From the NCBI RefSeq assembly GCF_021130785.1, contig NC_060208.1, positions 55,517,001-55,581,000 on the forward strand: 64,000 nt of DNA, written 5' to 3'. The notes beneath the pieces were generated by a model that worked only from the letters and a program-made list of their open reading frames with translations, searched no databases and was not told the origin of the DNA. Position 1 is the first letter of the stretch, and the number at the start of each line of letters is the position of its first letter. Below, piece after piece: positions 46,901-51,775 of this stretch. Source of the stretch: Homalodisca vitripennis (lineage: Eukaryota > Arthropoda > Insecta > Hemiptera > Cicadellidae). The position numbers were made by a program, and so were the translations under genes.

Positions 46901-49457
46901 TTTGTTTGAGACTAATTAAAACGGGCAATTTTTGGGTTTTCTTTTCGCGGTATGCCAACGCAACCAGATTTCTTTTTTTGTTGTACAACTTTTCTCTCCA
47001 ACACTGAACTTCTTTTTTATACTTTGTCGGTAACCCTTTCCTATTTCTGCGAATGGTACCGGTTACAAATGTTTCCTGGCTGTACAAAACATTGGCCAAT
47101 TGAATGCTGGTTAAAAAAAGTTGTCAATAAACACATGATACCCTTTTCGTAGATAGTTTGCTGCTTCTAATAGCTTCATCATAAATAGAGGGACCAAGAC
47201 CATACTTTTTCATTTGCTCTTTATCTTCATTGGACGCCTTTCCTTTATAACAAAAGAATTTAACACAATATTTGGATACCGAATCACAAAGTGCCCATAA
47301 CTTGATACCCCACCTATGGTGATGTTTATTAGGCATGTATTGCATTAAACTGGTTGATTTTTAGTGCCGATCATACTCTCATCGATTGATACTTGCTGGT
47401 TACATAATAATAATAAAAAAGGAAATAATCTGTTACAATGGTCAAAAATTGGTTGAAATCTAGCGCAGGCATCATAATTTGGGCTCATTGGGTTTTGCAA
47501 CTTTTGACGTGATGTCTACCATGTGAAAAAAAGATAACAGATTTTCAAATCGGTCACGTGAAAATACTCGTGTAAACCATGGTGTTTCAGAGCAAGTTTT
47601 ACTCCAGTACGACTTTATCGTTGGTTTTTATTTACCAAACCCATGTTAAGAATTGTAGCTATAAATATACGCATTTCTGGGACAGTGACAGGCAACCAGG
47701 ACCGGAAACGACTTCTTGGAGAAAGGGTGTCTCCTTTCATCCTTGAGAAAAGATTCTGCATATCTGTTTGTCTCATTGACAAACAATTCAATCAGTCCGG
47801 GTAGTAAAAAATAAATTTTAAAAAATCAATAGGTTTTATTGCATTTTGTGGTATATGTTTTGGACCAGGAGTTTTCTTGATAGTCAAAATGGTGTTCAAT
47901 GTTAGGTGGGCTACTCTCAACTACTTCCTCCCAATCACTTTCAATATCATCATCATCGTCGTCATCAGAACTGCTCAATTACTCTCCTATTTCCAGCATT
48001 AGGCCTACTGTCAACATTGTCAGAATTCGCTGTCAGATTCATGTGAAGGTATACTCACGGGTATCCTAATATTTTTGGGCGGGGATGGTGTGGGGTTAAT
48101 AAAATCTTCAGAGTCATAAAATATATCTTCAAGCTGGAAGTCAGGGTCTTCGTCCGTGTCGTCTACAAAATCAGAACTAGAATGTTCAGGATGCACTTTC
48201 TGAGTATTGTAACTCACGGTCCAGTTTCACTGCTGTGATCAGCTAAGTTAAATTGATCCATATTCACAAAAGAAGTTGAACAAAACACATTTCACTATAA
48301 AATCTATAAACACTAAGTTTATAACTGATCTGAAACAATCAACTATAGTCAACGCGACCGCACTATGACTGACTGAATGTAAACAAACTAGACGGAATTG
48401 GCGCGCTCCGCCGACTGGCAACTACAATAGGCGCTCACGTGCAGCTGTTCTAAAAAATAGGACATATGTTGTATTGTTTGGCCAAGATAAGTTCCGAAAT
48501 ACTCCATTTCCTGTCTCAGGATGTGCCTCTACAAGGAAAACTAATTTTGTTCATCGTATTTTCGATATTACGTGAGTATTATGCAAACGTAAACCGGTGG
48601 GCACATAAAAGTCCGCTCGTCTTCTTCGGGTAAAACTAGTGCGGACTATTGAAAGCCCGCATCGTCTTCTTCGGCAAAAACTAAGTGCGGACTATTAATA
48701 GTCCGCTCGTCCTAAAAGGGTTAAAGTTTATTTTTTAATATAAAAAGCTTTTTTAAATTCTTTTCACAACTTTAATACTTTAATGATAAAAGCCATTTAA
48801 AACAATGGAAAATCAAGCGTATTATTACTAAAACGAAACTCAAAACATAAACATAACCTTATTCAGGCAATTTTCAAACAAACTCTACTACACTGTATAC
48901 ACACATGGACACTCGGATGTGACTTTTATCACTTTTTTTATTAATTTTAATGTCTAATATAACTTAGAAACATTTTAAATTAATAAAAACGCACAATTAT
49001 ATAACCTAAAACACGCTCCGCTACTCGTAACGACACTCTGATCACGATCTTGATCCAACTGAGAAAGTGTTGTATTTTAGTTAGTTGTTTATGTCACCTA
49101 ACAGCATTAAAAAAAATAATAGTTGAAAAGGTTAGTTTAGTTCATGTAGCCTTTGGTATGATATCAGCCAGTATGGGATAAGTTATAGAGGTACTACAAA
49201 TGAAATAGAAATCGTCTTGTTCCAAGACTCCGGCACGCTTCGTGTAGGAACGTCTCGTCTCGGAGTGAGACTCTCGGCACTCAAGCGTGTTTTTACATCG
49301 TCTCGTAACGAGATCCCTGGCACTCAAAAGGTTAATTTAATTTCTAACATAACCCATTTGTTTGTGTATCTCCTATTATACTGACCAGCAGCCAAATCAC
49401 CTTCTTCATTGACAGGGGCTCTGAATTCCATCTTTGGAAACAGACATGGTCTGCTGC
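6511..49457 (-). CDS. Mkk4: MAP kinase kinase 4 (MKK4/SEK1), nine exons, 5' exon missing
   Basis: Dual-specificity kinase of the stress-activated JNK/p38 cascade; family knowledge says it phosphorylates MAP kinases on the Thr-x-Tyr activation loop in the cytoplasm. Joined exons 49457-49386, 38566-38479, 37691-37581, 33042-32979, 32737-32624, 27335-27096, 18385-18206, 10387-10161 and 6676-6511 give about 420 codons in one open frame, close to the 399 residues of human MKK4. Visible motifs in order: glycine loop [11 protein letters not shown]-binding lysine in [15 protein letters not shown], activation loop SIARTR with the Ser and Thr that upstream kinases phosphorylate, APE split across two exons, and DVWSLG. 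FYGALF and DCWICMELM place it with MKK4 rather than MKK7. The start codon and N-terminal docking region are not in the exons I could find. Introns are packed with mobile elements. Confidence 0.93.
6677..7620 (-). other. Mkk4 last intron, distal part
   Basis: Intron sequence with no coding content. Around 7248-7360 there is a GC-richer patch ending in a CCCTGACTTTTCCATG-like phrase that may be a small DNA-element relic; no ends or target duplication were found. Confidence 0.6.
7621..8220. repeat. Six perfect 100-bp tandem repeats
   Basis: A 100-base unit starting GAAATTCTATATCTACCTGT and ending CTACGGTGGCAAGAA occurs six times head to tail at 7621, 7721, 7821, 7921, 8021 and 8121. I see no difference between units. 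The array starts and stops abruptly in unrelated intron sequence. The unit is AT-rich, with stops in all frames except the one running in from 7436. Confidence 0.97.
8221..10160 (-). other. Mkk4 last intron, proximal part
   Basis: No gene or intact element seen. A CA/CACG-rich low-complexity stretch lies at about 9800-9846. Confidence 0.6.
10161..10387 (-). CDS. Mkk4: Mkk4 exon, kinase subdomains VIII-X
   Basis: It begins with PERIDP just after an AG at 10389-10388, so the APE motif is split from the exon at 18206. It continues through [18 protein letters not shown] and [17 protein letters not shown] and ends at FVNT plus two bases before a GTCAGT donor. Codon phase fits both neighbours. The splice sites define 227 bases. 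Confidence 0.94.
10925..12091 (+). CDS. LINE ORF1 with SGNH esterase domain
   Basis: An open frame of 388 codons. Residues about 38-75 form a charged coiled coil ([19 protein letters not shown]). From about residue 180 there is an SGNH-hydrolase fold: block I ADSHGRDL, a GGRTDRVL block, block [12 protein letters not shown], and a C-terminal [18 protein letters not shown] with the catalytic His. The nucleophile Ser is in ADSHG. Esterase-type ORF1 proteins are known from CR1-like retrotransposons, where they are thought to act in the retrotransposon particle. The true start is uncertain because the 5' end may be truncated. ORF2 follows immediately, in another frame. Confidence 0.82.
   Translation: MYYYCDVGLYCQVLFFRILSVSSYYLRVYKLLFVHLKEIKNLRNQKINLETIVLKKEEEIIKLREELEKYKNNKKETDSPFITVPHKRSRHQISLPLFSTPINSSISRAKHSTLKTTQEKLFSSVVLGKSKQLPTPIPTPCAQHRPTIQNSFVCNNPYQVLRPVDNEEEDKSNECQNEEQEENKLLICADSHGRDLAWYLRQKLRNSNKNSKKFTPVGFVNPGGRTDRVLNERNIKEELTQNQDVLVIICGTNDVSKNEADKALSGIKTTLDQVRDKRVVLVDIPNRYDLLEWSCINVEIRKTNTALKIMSKDYSNVIFVESSSAERHLHTAHGMHFNLNGKRWLAERICEALDVGDSQPASVATPAGNDQLTTVANHHQSSQTTSGS
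10930..15116 (+). mobile_element. CR1-like LINE, near full length
   Basis: Contains the esterase ORF1, the EN-RT ORF2, a 3' UTR with TTAATTATTTATTAAT-type AT-rich sequence, AATAAAG at about 15091, and a short tail of ATTCTTG units (to about 15114). The tail abuts the start of a piggyBac-like coding remnant. The 5' boundary lies somewhere between 10900 and 11030 and could not be fixed; no target duplication was recognised. Confidence 0.8.
12073..14882 (+). pseudogene. LINE ORF2: endonuclease and reverse transcriptase, frameshifted
   Basis: An apurinic-type endonuclease comes first ([35 protein letters not shown]), spanning 12100-12720. A linker follows, then a reverse transcriptase ([50 protein letters not shown], catalytic YADD at about 14073) and a C-terminal region ending near 14882. 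No RNase H. The frame shifts near 12990-13017, 13455-13510 and 14405-14440, and again at a TA microsatellite (14567-14590) that has expanded inside the coding sequence. Few in-frame stops elsewhere suggest a young copy. Confidence 0.87.
15118..15342 (+). pseudogene. piggyBac-like transposase N-terminal remnant
   Basis: Frame opens at an ATG at 15121 ([15 protein letters not shown]) and ends with TAA after [11 protein letters not shown]. It is acidic ([17 protein letters not shown]), as transposase N-termini of this group are. The catalytic core that should follow is deleted. Confidence 0.6.
15457..15678 (+). pseudogene. piggyBac-like C-terminal cysteine-rich domain
   Basis: Reads [20 protein letters not shown] then [20 protein letters not shown] and YH, followed by TAA. 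The spacing CxxC..CxxC..H..C..YH is the cross-brace zinc finger at the end of piggyBac transposases, which binds the element ends. One in-frame TGA lies upstream of the finger. Confidence 0.75.
16266..16307. repeat. (AT)n microsatellite
   Basis: About 21 uninterrupted AT units immediately outside the right end of the piggyBac-like element. Confidence 0.95.
16567..17700 (+). pseudogene. piggyBac-type transposase relic (N-terminal half)
   Basis: An acidic N-terminus opens at 16952/16958 ([20 protein letters not shown], then [11 protein letters not shown]), followed after a frame change by [40 protein letters not shown] and [20 protein letters not shown]. The last two blocks match the start of the piggyBac (PGBD-type) catalytic domain. 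Stops at 17297 and 17581 break it, and the catalytic Asp blocks are absent. A TTAA at 16567-16570 followed by GCCGGCGTCAGGCGC may be its left end; no right end was found. Confidence 0.68.
17701..18205 (-). other. Mkk4 intron, nothing recognised
   Basis: AT-rich intron sequence between the transposase relic and the exon ending at 18206. Confidence 0.6.
18206..18385 (-). CDS. Mkk4: Mkk4 exon, catalytic and activation loops
   Basis: Sixty complete codons between an AG acceptor and a GTAAGT donor. It encodes [20 protein letters not shown], then NILLDRRG, the DFG motif and the activation segment with [15 protein letters not shown]. The catalytic Asp (HRD), the metal-binding Asp (DFG) and the regulatory Ser and Thr of the MKK4 type are all present, so nothing indicates loss of kinase function. 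Confidence 0.95.
18781..19592 (-). mobile_element. piggyBac-like MITE with CCGATATCGG palindromes
   Basis: TTAA at 18781-18784 and 19589-19592; ends CCCTGGAACTGGC and, reversed, CCCTGGAACTGGC, a perfect 13-base inverted repeat. Two copies of CCGATATCGG lie just inside the right end (about 19522 and 19560). A short acidic reading frame on the minus strand marks the right end as the transposase 5' end. Confidence 0.88.
19299..19406 (-). pseudogene. Short acidic N-terminal transposase remnant
   Basis: Thirty-five codons from ATG at 19406: [20 protein letters not shown] then [14 protein letters not shown] and TAA. Position (first ORF inside the palindrome-bearing end) and acidic composition match the N-termini of the other piggyBac-like transposases here. 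No core or zinc finger follows. Confidence 0.5.
19600..20001 (+). pseudogene. 5'-truncated LINE C-terminal relic
   Basis: Reads [20 protein letters not shown] and [14 protein letters not shown], then [14 protein letters not shown], the conserved end of the same LINE group as 1-1106 and 24190-24916. The 3' UTR has GACGCCAT, ATTCTTGA and TTAATAAAGA and ends in TGATTC repeats. Confidence 0.72.
20002..20889 (-). other. Mkk4 intron, nothing recognised
   Basis: Strongly AT-rich; no element ends or coding content seen. Confidence 0.55.
20890..21195 (-). pseudogene. Mariner transposase C-terminal relic
   Basis: Minus-strand frames give QLKKHLED, a decayed [15 protein letters not shown] and TANFYDNG, matching the end of mariner transposase (HLKKHLGG, DDDEVKTAV, ADFYDEGIQKL). 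Many stops. An ATT microsatellite adjoins it at 21203-21238. Confidence 0.5.
21360..22150 (-). pseudogene. LINE RNase H relic
   Basis: Minus-strand reading: [20 protein letters not shown] (decayed YTDGSK start of RNase H), then a decayed Asp-containing SDSQAA block, [31 protein letters not shown] (decayed WVPGHxGxxGNE), and a C-terminal [20 protein letters not shown] with a Cys cluster CHLCEEGPE. This is the RNase H plus Cys-rich tail of an RNase H-bearing LINE. Frameshifts and stops throughout. Confidence 0.65.
22416..22677. repeat. ~240-bp segment between 12-bp direct repeats
   Basis: ATGCTTCAGACC occurs at 22416-22427 and again at 22666-22677. The intervening segment is GC-richer than the surrounding intron and codes for nothing I recognise. 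This could be a target-site duplication around a small retroposed sequence. Confidence 0.4.
22678..24185 (-). other. Mkk4 intron, nothing recognised
   Basis: AT-rich sequence without coding content or clear repeats. Confidence 0.55.
24190..24916 (+). pseudogene. 5'-truncated LINE, reverse transcriptase C-terminus
   Basis: An uninterrupted frame at 24219-24827 ([65 protein letters not shown]) covers the end of a LINE ORF2. The preceding LGI block begins at the truncation point. The 3' UTR is short (GACGCCATTGCAATTCTTGA, TTAATAAAGA) and the tail is repeated TTGTCTA units at 24887-24916. The clean frame indicates a recent insertion. Confidence 0.85.
25721..26440 (-). mobile_element. GGTACTTTGGG TIR element, copy 1
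   Basis: Begins GGTACTTTGGGATTATACCG and ends, reversed, GGTAATTTGGGATTATACTG. It is flanked by the 8-base direct repeat AATAATAG (25713-25720 and 26441-26448). Eight-base duplications occur in hAT, P and Merlin elements, but the ends do not let me choose. On the minus strand 26328-25903 is an open frame of 141 codons. Confidence 0.88.
25903..26328 (-). CDS. Unrecognised ORF inside the GGTAC element
   Basis: 141 codons, starting [20 protein letters not shown] and ending with [20 protein letters not shown] then RGLS. The last 55 residues or so recur almost unchanged in the second copy (44540-44698). I do not recognise a domain. It may be a shrunken piece of a transposase or captured sequence; because the copies differ by frame-changing indels upstream, it is unclear whether it is translated. 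Confidence 0.35.
   Translation of the reverse strand: MSYRKPLPILRQRSKSSGLVDNVIAESRRPFSWCVALLYFRVLPLHFPKHKNSIKTNMIKLKLNSLLKKHSKLVFILDHTPPPKMRVPCLRADVNERKTSLEIVPISKISNSRGSDQKYKLNCNGKAIMSRANHVMPRGLS
26849..27095 (-). other. Mkk4 intron
   Basis: Short AT-rich intron segment between the TTAA element and the exon ending at 27096. Confidence 0.6.
27096..27335 (-). CDS. Mkk4: Mkk4 exon, kinase N-lobe
   Basis: Eighty complete codons. It starts with [20 protein letters not shown] and runs through [20 protein letters not shown] to [14 protein letters not shown] before a GTAAGT donor. The FYGALF and CWICMELM stretches are diagnostic for MKK4 within the MAP kinase kinases. An intact mariner element lies about 100 bases upstream in the adjoining intron. 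Confidence 0.95.
27440..28773 (+). mobile_element. Mariner element, apparently complete
   Basis: Inverted ends CGAGGGCCATCCGGAAAGTA extend to about 30 bases with one mismatch. TA duplications are at 27438-27439 and 28774-28775. It holds one uninterrupted transposase. Inserted in an Mkk4 intron in the opposite orientation to the gene. Confidence 0.95.
27601..28674 (+). CDS. Mariner transposase, uninterrupted
   Basis: Cut-and-paste transposase. The ATG at 27601 ([20 protein letters not shown]) is preferred over the in-frame one at 27532 because family N-termini start with this block; it gives 357 residues against the usual 340-355. An N-terminal paired helix-turn-helix ([33 protein letters not shown]) is followed by [10 protein letters not shown]. 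The catalytic triad is [17 protein letters not shown] and [13 protein letters not shown], with 34 residues between the second and third Asp (DD34D). The C-terminus is [14 protein letters not shown]. Nothing in the reading frame suggests inactivation. Confidence 0.95.
   Translation: MFKKIENAASCEVRGVIKFLNARNVRPCDIHRQLKEVYGDNVMEESSVRCWCRNFNLGRGNTHDDERSGRPSVITDQLLRSVDEFVRNDRRVTIDDICEHFPNVSRTIVHEIVKDRLHYSKICARWVPRMLTDEHKTKRMAAAFTFLERYSDEADTFLNRIVTGDETWVCYASPESKRQSMEWHHTHSPKKPKKFKTVLSTRKLMATIFWDRRGVLLIDFMARGDTINANAYCETLKKLRRAIQNRRRGLLSDGVILLHDNARPHAAGITQQLLQQFNWEIFDHPPYSPDLAPSDFHLFTKLKEFLAGKRFYSDEELKEDVTTYFNRLATEEYDAGIQKLVTRYDKCLNLLGDYVEK
28776..29799 (-). other. Mkk4 intron, nothing recognised
   Basis: AT-rich; no coding content beyond chance frames. 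Confidence 0.55.
29860..30515 (+). pseudogene. Mariner transposase relic, internally deleted
   Basis: Plus-strand pieces read [40 protein letters not shown] (N-terminal helix-turn-helix of mariner), then [20 protein letters not shown] and HPPYSPDL (second and third catalytic regions, with the Asp of HDNA lost), and a decayed C-terminal TGW..Y.RNKYG block. The first catalytic region is deleted. Confidence 0.72.
31213..31278. repeat. (AT)n(GT)n compound microsatellite
   Basis: About 10 AT units followed by about 22 GT units. Confidence 0.95.
31896..31961. repeat. (AT)n microsatellite
   Basis: About 33 AT units, uninterrupted. Confidence 0.95.
32624..32737 (-). CDS. Mkk4: Mkk4 exon, glycine loop and ATP lysine
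   Basis: Thirty-eight complete codons: [20 protein letters not shown], then [18 protein letters not shown], followed by a GTCAGT donor. It carries the nucleotide-binding glycine loop and the invariant lysine. The exon is in phase with those at 32979 and 27096. Confidence 0.95.
32979..33042 (-). CDS. Mkk4: Mkk4 short exon before the kinase domain
   Basis: One base plus 21 codons: [20 protein letters not shown] followed by S. It matches the RLRTHSIESSGKLKISPE linker of MKK4 proteins. The acceptor is chosen so that the leading A completes a Lys codon with the previous exon; a GTGAGT donor follows. Confidence 0.9.
33388..33549 (+). pseudogene. piggyBac-like N-terminal acidic domain
   Basis: [20 protein letters not shown] followed by serine/aspartate-rich sequence to a TAG at 33547. 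Past the stop the other frame continues with [20 protein letters not shown] then DWFFML, the entry of a piggyBac core, before the deletion. Confidence 0.7.
33627..33872 (+). pseudogene. piggyBac-like C-terminal zinc finger
   Basis: Open for 81 codons to [23 protein letters not shown], then [40 protein letters not shown] and IHHRGQQ. The Cys/His spacing fits the cross-brace finger that binds element ends. It follows the deletion directly, so the copy could once have coded for a core-less protein. Confidence 0.75.
34360..34710. mobile_element. Short piggyBac-like MITE (351 bp)
   Basis: Starts TTAACCTTCCAACTGCC and ends, reversed, CTAACCCTCCGACTGCC; one TTAA copy has mutated to TTAG. An AACGTATATCCGTTG near-palindrome lies inside the right end. 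No coding content. Confidence 0.75.
34711..35265 (-). other. Mkk4 intron, nothing recognised
   Basis: AT-rich sequence with no coding content. Confidence 0.55.
35270..35730 (-). pseudogene. Tc1/mariner-superfamily transposase relic
   Basis: Minus-strand reading: [10 protein letters not shown] (decayed PKTTVHKVLHKRL), [24 protein letters not shown], then fragments aligned with the DEATFHLNGCVNRHNCRIWG region ([10 protein letters not shown]) and CDSPSC for RDSPKVNVW. Heavily decayed with many stops. Recognition rests on block order. Confidence 0.45.
35731..37355 (-). other. Mkk4 intron, nothing recognised
   Basis: AT-rich sequence with no element ends or coding content seen. Confidence 0.55.
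37356..37438 (+). mobile_element. LINE 3' tail with ATTTC repeats
   Basis: Ends with GCAATAATAAAGAATTTCAT followed by further ATTTC units just before 37438. This is the same architecture as the other LINE tails here, with a different repeat unit. Confidence 0.5.
37581..37691 (-). CDS. Mkk4: Mkk4 N-terminal linker exon
   Basis: Encodes [20 protein letters not shown] and [16 protein letters not shown] with partial codons at both ends that fit the neighbouring exons. The stretch is proline and arginine rich and poorly conserved. Support comes from the AG and GTAAGT sites and the phase match rather than from homology. Confidence 0.8.
37692..38478 (-). other. Mkk4 intron, nothing recognised
   Basis: AT-rich. 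A slightly GC-richer patch at 38180-38300 has a short open frame but no recognisable content. Confidence 0.5.
38479..38566 (-). CDS. Mkk4: Mkk4 N-terminal exon
   Basis: Two bases, 28 codons and two bases, with a GTAAGT donor. The only open frame reads [20 protein letters not shown] followed by DSSSGIKS. Both end phases agree with the exons at 37581 and 49386. The basic cluster at its start could belong to the N-terminal docking region, which is inference. Confidence 0.75.
38567..39529 (-). other. Mkk4 intron, nothing recognised
   Basis: AT-rich intron sequence up to the left end of the next piggyBac-like element. Confidence 0.55.
39530..42059 (+). mobile_element. piggyBac-like element, near full length
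   Basis: Left target copy CTAA (39530-39533, one mutation from TTAA), right TTAA 42056-42059. Ends CCCTCCCATGGTT and, reversed, CCCTCTAATGGTT. CCGATGCGTCGG lies just inside the left end. A decayed transposase fills the interior. Confidence 0.83.
39859..41623 (+). pseudogene. piggyBac-like transposase, decayed
   Basis: Starts [20 protein letters not shown] and continues, after frame changes, through an acidic domain ([18 protein letters not shown]), core entry ([31 protein letters not shown]), [20 protein letters not shown], a decayed second-Asp region near TDNF, and the third Asp in [15 protein letters not shown]. It ends with a basic linker and the start of the cysteine-rich domain ([13 protein letters not shown]). 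The first catalytic Asp block is lost: SLIGMKNR follows a Val where DE is expected. Several frameshifts and stops; not functional. Confidence 0.82.
42133..42641. repeat. piggyBac end plus repeated segment S1
   Basis: A TTAA at 42133 followed by CCCTTTTAGTGCCAGAG looks like the end of an element; no obvious partner. From about 42283 the sequence is a diverged copy of segments at 45373-45645 and 48744-48830; the best match is CATGTGTAATAACCTAATAT against CATGTGTAATAACTTAATAT. Confidence 0.6.
43068..43151 (+). pseudogene. piggyBac-like C-terminal zinc finger
   Basis: ATG AAA then [20 protein letters not shown] and ICVTA, TAA. The Cxx[10 protein letters not shown] spacing matches the other fingers here ([20 protein letters not shown]). 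Nothing of the core remains in this element. Confidence 0.7.
43344..44221 (+). mobile_element. Candidate solo LTR inside the GGTAC element
   Basis: Absent from copy 1 at the corresponding position. Starts TGAGCCAGG and ends GTGTGGCTCA, flanked by CTAG on both sides (43340-43343 and 44222-44225). TG..CA ends within a 7-base inverted repeat plus a 4-base duplication fit a solo LTR of a gypsy-type element. A small DNA transposon is the alternative. No internal coding domain. Confidence 0.65.
44265..44698 (+). pseudogene. Second copy of the GGTAC-element ORF, frameshifted
   Basis: Starts [20 protein letters not shown] as in copy 1, shifts frame near 44340 and again near 44540, and ends [20 protein letters not shown] then MPRGLP. 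It carries an extra [13 protein letters not shown] segment missing from copy 1. Confidence 0.5.
45373..45697. repeat. Repeated segment S2
   Basis: Lies between two piggyBac-like elements and is a diverged copy of 42283-42577: both have AAAGC(T/C)(T/C)C near the start, a TTTTAAAGGTA block and the CATGTGTAATAAC block. Confidence 0.65.
45698..48724 (-). mobile_element. piggyBac-like element, full length, decayed
   Basis: TTAA at 45698-45701 and 48721-48724. Ends CCCTTTTAGGACGA and, reversed, CCCTTTTAGGACGA. Repeats pairing AGTCCGC with GCGGACT lie within 120 bases of the right end. The transposase reads on the minus strand from the right end. Confidence 0.88.
46357..48261 (-). pseudogene. piggyBac-like transposase with all three Asp blocks
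   Basis: Starts [14 protein letters not shown] at 48261, shifts into [20 protein letters not shown], an acidic domain, then core fragments [33 protein letters not shown] (first Asp), [31 protein letters not shown] (second Asp) and [14 protein letters not shown] (third Asp), and ends with a cysteine-rich finger [30 protein letters not shown]. The triad is recognisable but several shifts and stops break the frame. Confidence 0.83.
48725..49335. repeat. Segment S3 and a piggyBac-like right end
   Basis: The first ~100 bases are a third, shortened copy of the S segment (AAAAAGCTTTTTTAAATTC, TAATGATAAAAGCCATTTAA). The stretch ends with TGGCACTCAAAAGGTTAA (TTAA 49332-49335), preceded by GTCTCGTAACGAGAT and GTCTCGTCTCGGAGTGAGAC, i.e. 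a palindrome-bearing end. No matching left end was identified unless it is 42133. Confidence 0.55.
49386..49457 (-). CDS. Mkk4: Probable Mkk4 N-terminal exon
   Basis: Encodes [20 protein letters not shown] then LAA, ending in one base that joins CA of the exon at 38566 to make Ala. Donor is GTCAGT. The acceptor could be any of three nearby AGs; 49457 is the first. Of the other two frames, one stops and the other does not join in phase. No start codon lies in it, so at least one more coding exon is upstream. Confidence 0.62.
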
Positions 49458-49638
49458 CTGCAACAATTAAAAGAAAAAACTATTTAAACAATATTTATGG
49501 AAGAATACCTTAAAAATGCAATCTTGTTGTGTTTAAAATAGTTTTGATAACTTTAATTGTGTAACCAATAAGACTTATTAATCACTAAGTTGACTTATCC
49601 TTTATTAAACTTTACATTTGCATTGTTAATGCACATGC

Positions 49639-50676
49639 TTAACCCTTTGAGTGCCGCAGCGTCTACATAGTAGATGTTGTGAAATGTGCATAAATTGCCG
49701 GCATCTACCCAGTAGACGATTTGTATTTAATTAATATCACATATAATTCATTTTTTTTTTTGACAAATAACTTATTTCACAGCAATCTACAAGTTTCGAA
49801 CAATTGATTGTGATTGATTTTTATTGTTCACCGCCTCCTTGTAGTTATTTGCCATCAGAAACAAACAGATGATGCAATAGTTGGTCAGCTGCTACTTGTT
49901 ACCATTAACTACACAGTTTGGTTCGTTTCGTTGGGTGTTTACATTATGCTGAAAACTGTTGTTATTACTATTCTGCAATTGTGATCAGTAAAAGTTACAA
50001 TGCATTTATAAACTTCTTTTTTCGTGTTTATTTTTTTAGTGATGTATATTTTATTGTTGGAATGGTGATGAAGTAAAACGCAAGTTCCAATCAAACTATT
50101 GATTTTAGGTGAAGTAAGGTTATATTGTAGGCCTGTGTATATTTTTATATACTTTTTATATAATTACAGTAGTATTTTACAGTCGTCTTACTTCATTGAG
50201 TGAAATAGAATAGTTATAATATTGTTTCTAAACTTTTAACAAACTTGAACAAAAATTGCTTTTTGTTGTATTTTGTATATATTGCAGTATCTGGTTAAAT
50301 ATTACTGTAACACACCATATTATACATGATTTTTGTTCAGTTTTTCATGCTCTTTCATATGGTATAGCTAAAAAAAAAATTAAAAAAATATTGTATATAT
50401 AATTTTTTGGTTCAAACTTGAAATGTATTTTTTTTCATTTTTTAGTTTTTTGTTATAACTTATAATCTTTTTGTGTAAATAAAAATAAAATTATAATATT
50501 ATATGGAAAAAATACCTTGTTTTATAACTCACAAACTATAAAAAAAAATTATTCAAATCGGTTGAATAGTTTTTTTAATATCGTTTTTTCCCCACACGAT
50601 TGCAAAACAGAAGGAAATGCTCCGGCAATTTATGCGTATGACTTGGGAAAAAATGCTGTGGCACTCAAAGGGTTAA
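49639..50676. mobile_element. piggyBac-like MITE with GTCTAC palindromes
   Basis: TTAA at 49639-49642 and 50673-50676. Ends CCCTTTGAGTGCC and, reversed, CCCTTTGAGTGCC. GTCTACATAGTAGATG and CATCTACCCAGTAGACG lie inside the left end. No transposase remnant found. Confidence 0.87.
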
Positions 50677-51205
50677 AAGTTTTTCACCAACAGACGACAT
50701 TAAAAACAAGTCTGTGTTTCAGTGTGTAGTACACAAGAAATATTGGTAAAATACAAATACATAAATATATATGGAGAGAGTATTCTATCTGCAATATCTA
50801 TACCGTGTGATTCCGATAAGTGTGCTTTTTTTAGGGTTGATAGAGAATGTAAATACAAACCTTTTTGTCCAATATACACAAGGTCGAAAATGTTCCATTT
50901 CCCATAAAATTGAGAATTTGTGAAACACATCCTTGCTGGCAACATGTAGTATTCCATTTGAGATTCAGCCAGAAAAACCCAAAAGATCCCGGAGTAGCTC
51001 TGCTATGGGCAAGGCTTGTACAGTACAAACTTTTGCCGTTAGGTGTAGCAAGTGAAACTCTATTCCATTCTAGTGCCACCTGGATCGTCGACATTGGCTT
51101 GCTCTGTTCTTCAGTAGTGACAGTTTTTTATGTTGTTTTCCTTTTTTATGATGGCAAGTTTGAGTGGACATCATGGAACTGTGACAGTTTGTTTCCTGAT
51201 CATTA
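50677..51205. other. Unassigned stretch, no gene supported
   Basis: Moderately AT-rich with overlapping open frames of 85-113 codons on both strands (50865-51206 plus, 50831-51094 minus). Neither shows a known domain or splice-site pattern. It could be retroelement debris. Confidence 0.4.
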
Positions 51206-51540
51206 AAAATGCTGTTGAAACTGTTTTAACACAGTTTACAAAGATGCTGCTACGAGAAAAACTCAGTGTATAAGTGGTTTCTCGGTTCACAAATGGTGAC
51301 ATGTCCATTGATTACAAGCCTCATTCCAGACATCCATCAACTGCCCAAACAGATAATAATGTTCAGAAAATTGAAGGACTTATTCTTTCAGACCATCGAC
51401 AGACCATTGATCAAATGTCACAAATTATTGGGTTATCTTGGAGCTCGGTTCAGCAATCTGAAGATTTGGGAATTAGAATGGTCTCTTTCCACAATTTCAA
51501 AACAAAGAAAGAGGAAACTGACAGCTATTACTGAAAATGA
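51206..51540 (+). pseudogene. Mariner transposase N-terminal relic
   Basis: Reads KNAVETVLTQFTKMLLREKL, YKWFLGSQM, then GDMSIDYKPHSRHPSTAQTD and HRQTIDQMSQIIGLSWSSVQ. These match the N-terminal helix-turn-helix region of mariner transposases (NGDMSIDDKPRSGRPSTA, TIDQIxEITGLSWSSVQ). Nothing of the catalytic domain follows. Confidence 0.75.
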
Positions 51541-51775
51541 GTAAAAAATATTTCAAACAGTGAAACAGTGGAAGCACCAATTGGATAAATGTATAAAGTG
51601 TACTGAATACTACTTTGATGGGATAACATTGTCATATAAAAAAAAGATATTTGTTTACTTCACAATAATTTTTTTTTTTAAGAAAAATTATTAAAAATTA
51701 AATTAAAAACAACAGATGACAATGGAATTTCGGAAAGATATTTAATTCCGTAAAATGTACTAGTGGTTGAACGTG

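Noticed and set aside
50831..51206. Possible host exon or gene (overlapping frames of 87 and 113 codons)
   Set aside because: No recognised domain, no splice-site framing, and frames overlap on opposite strands in a transposon-rich stretch.
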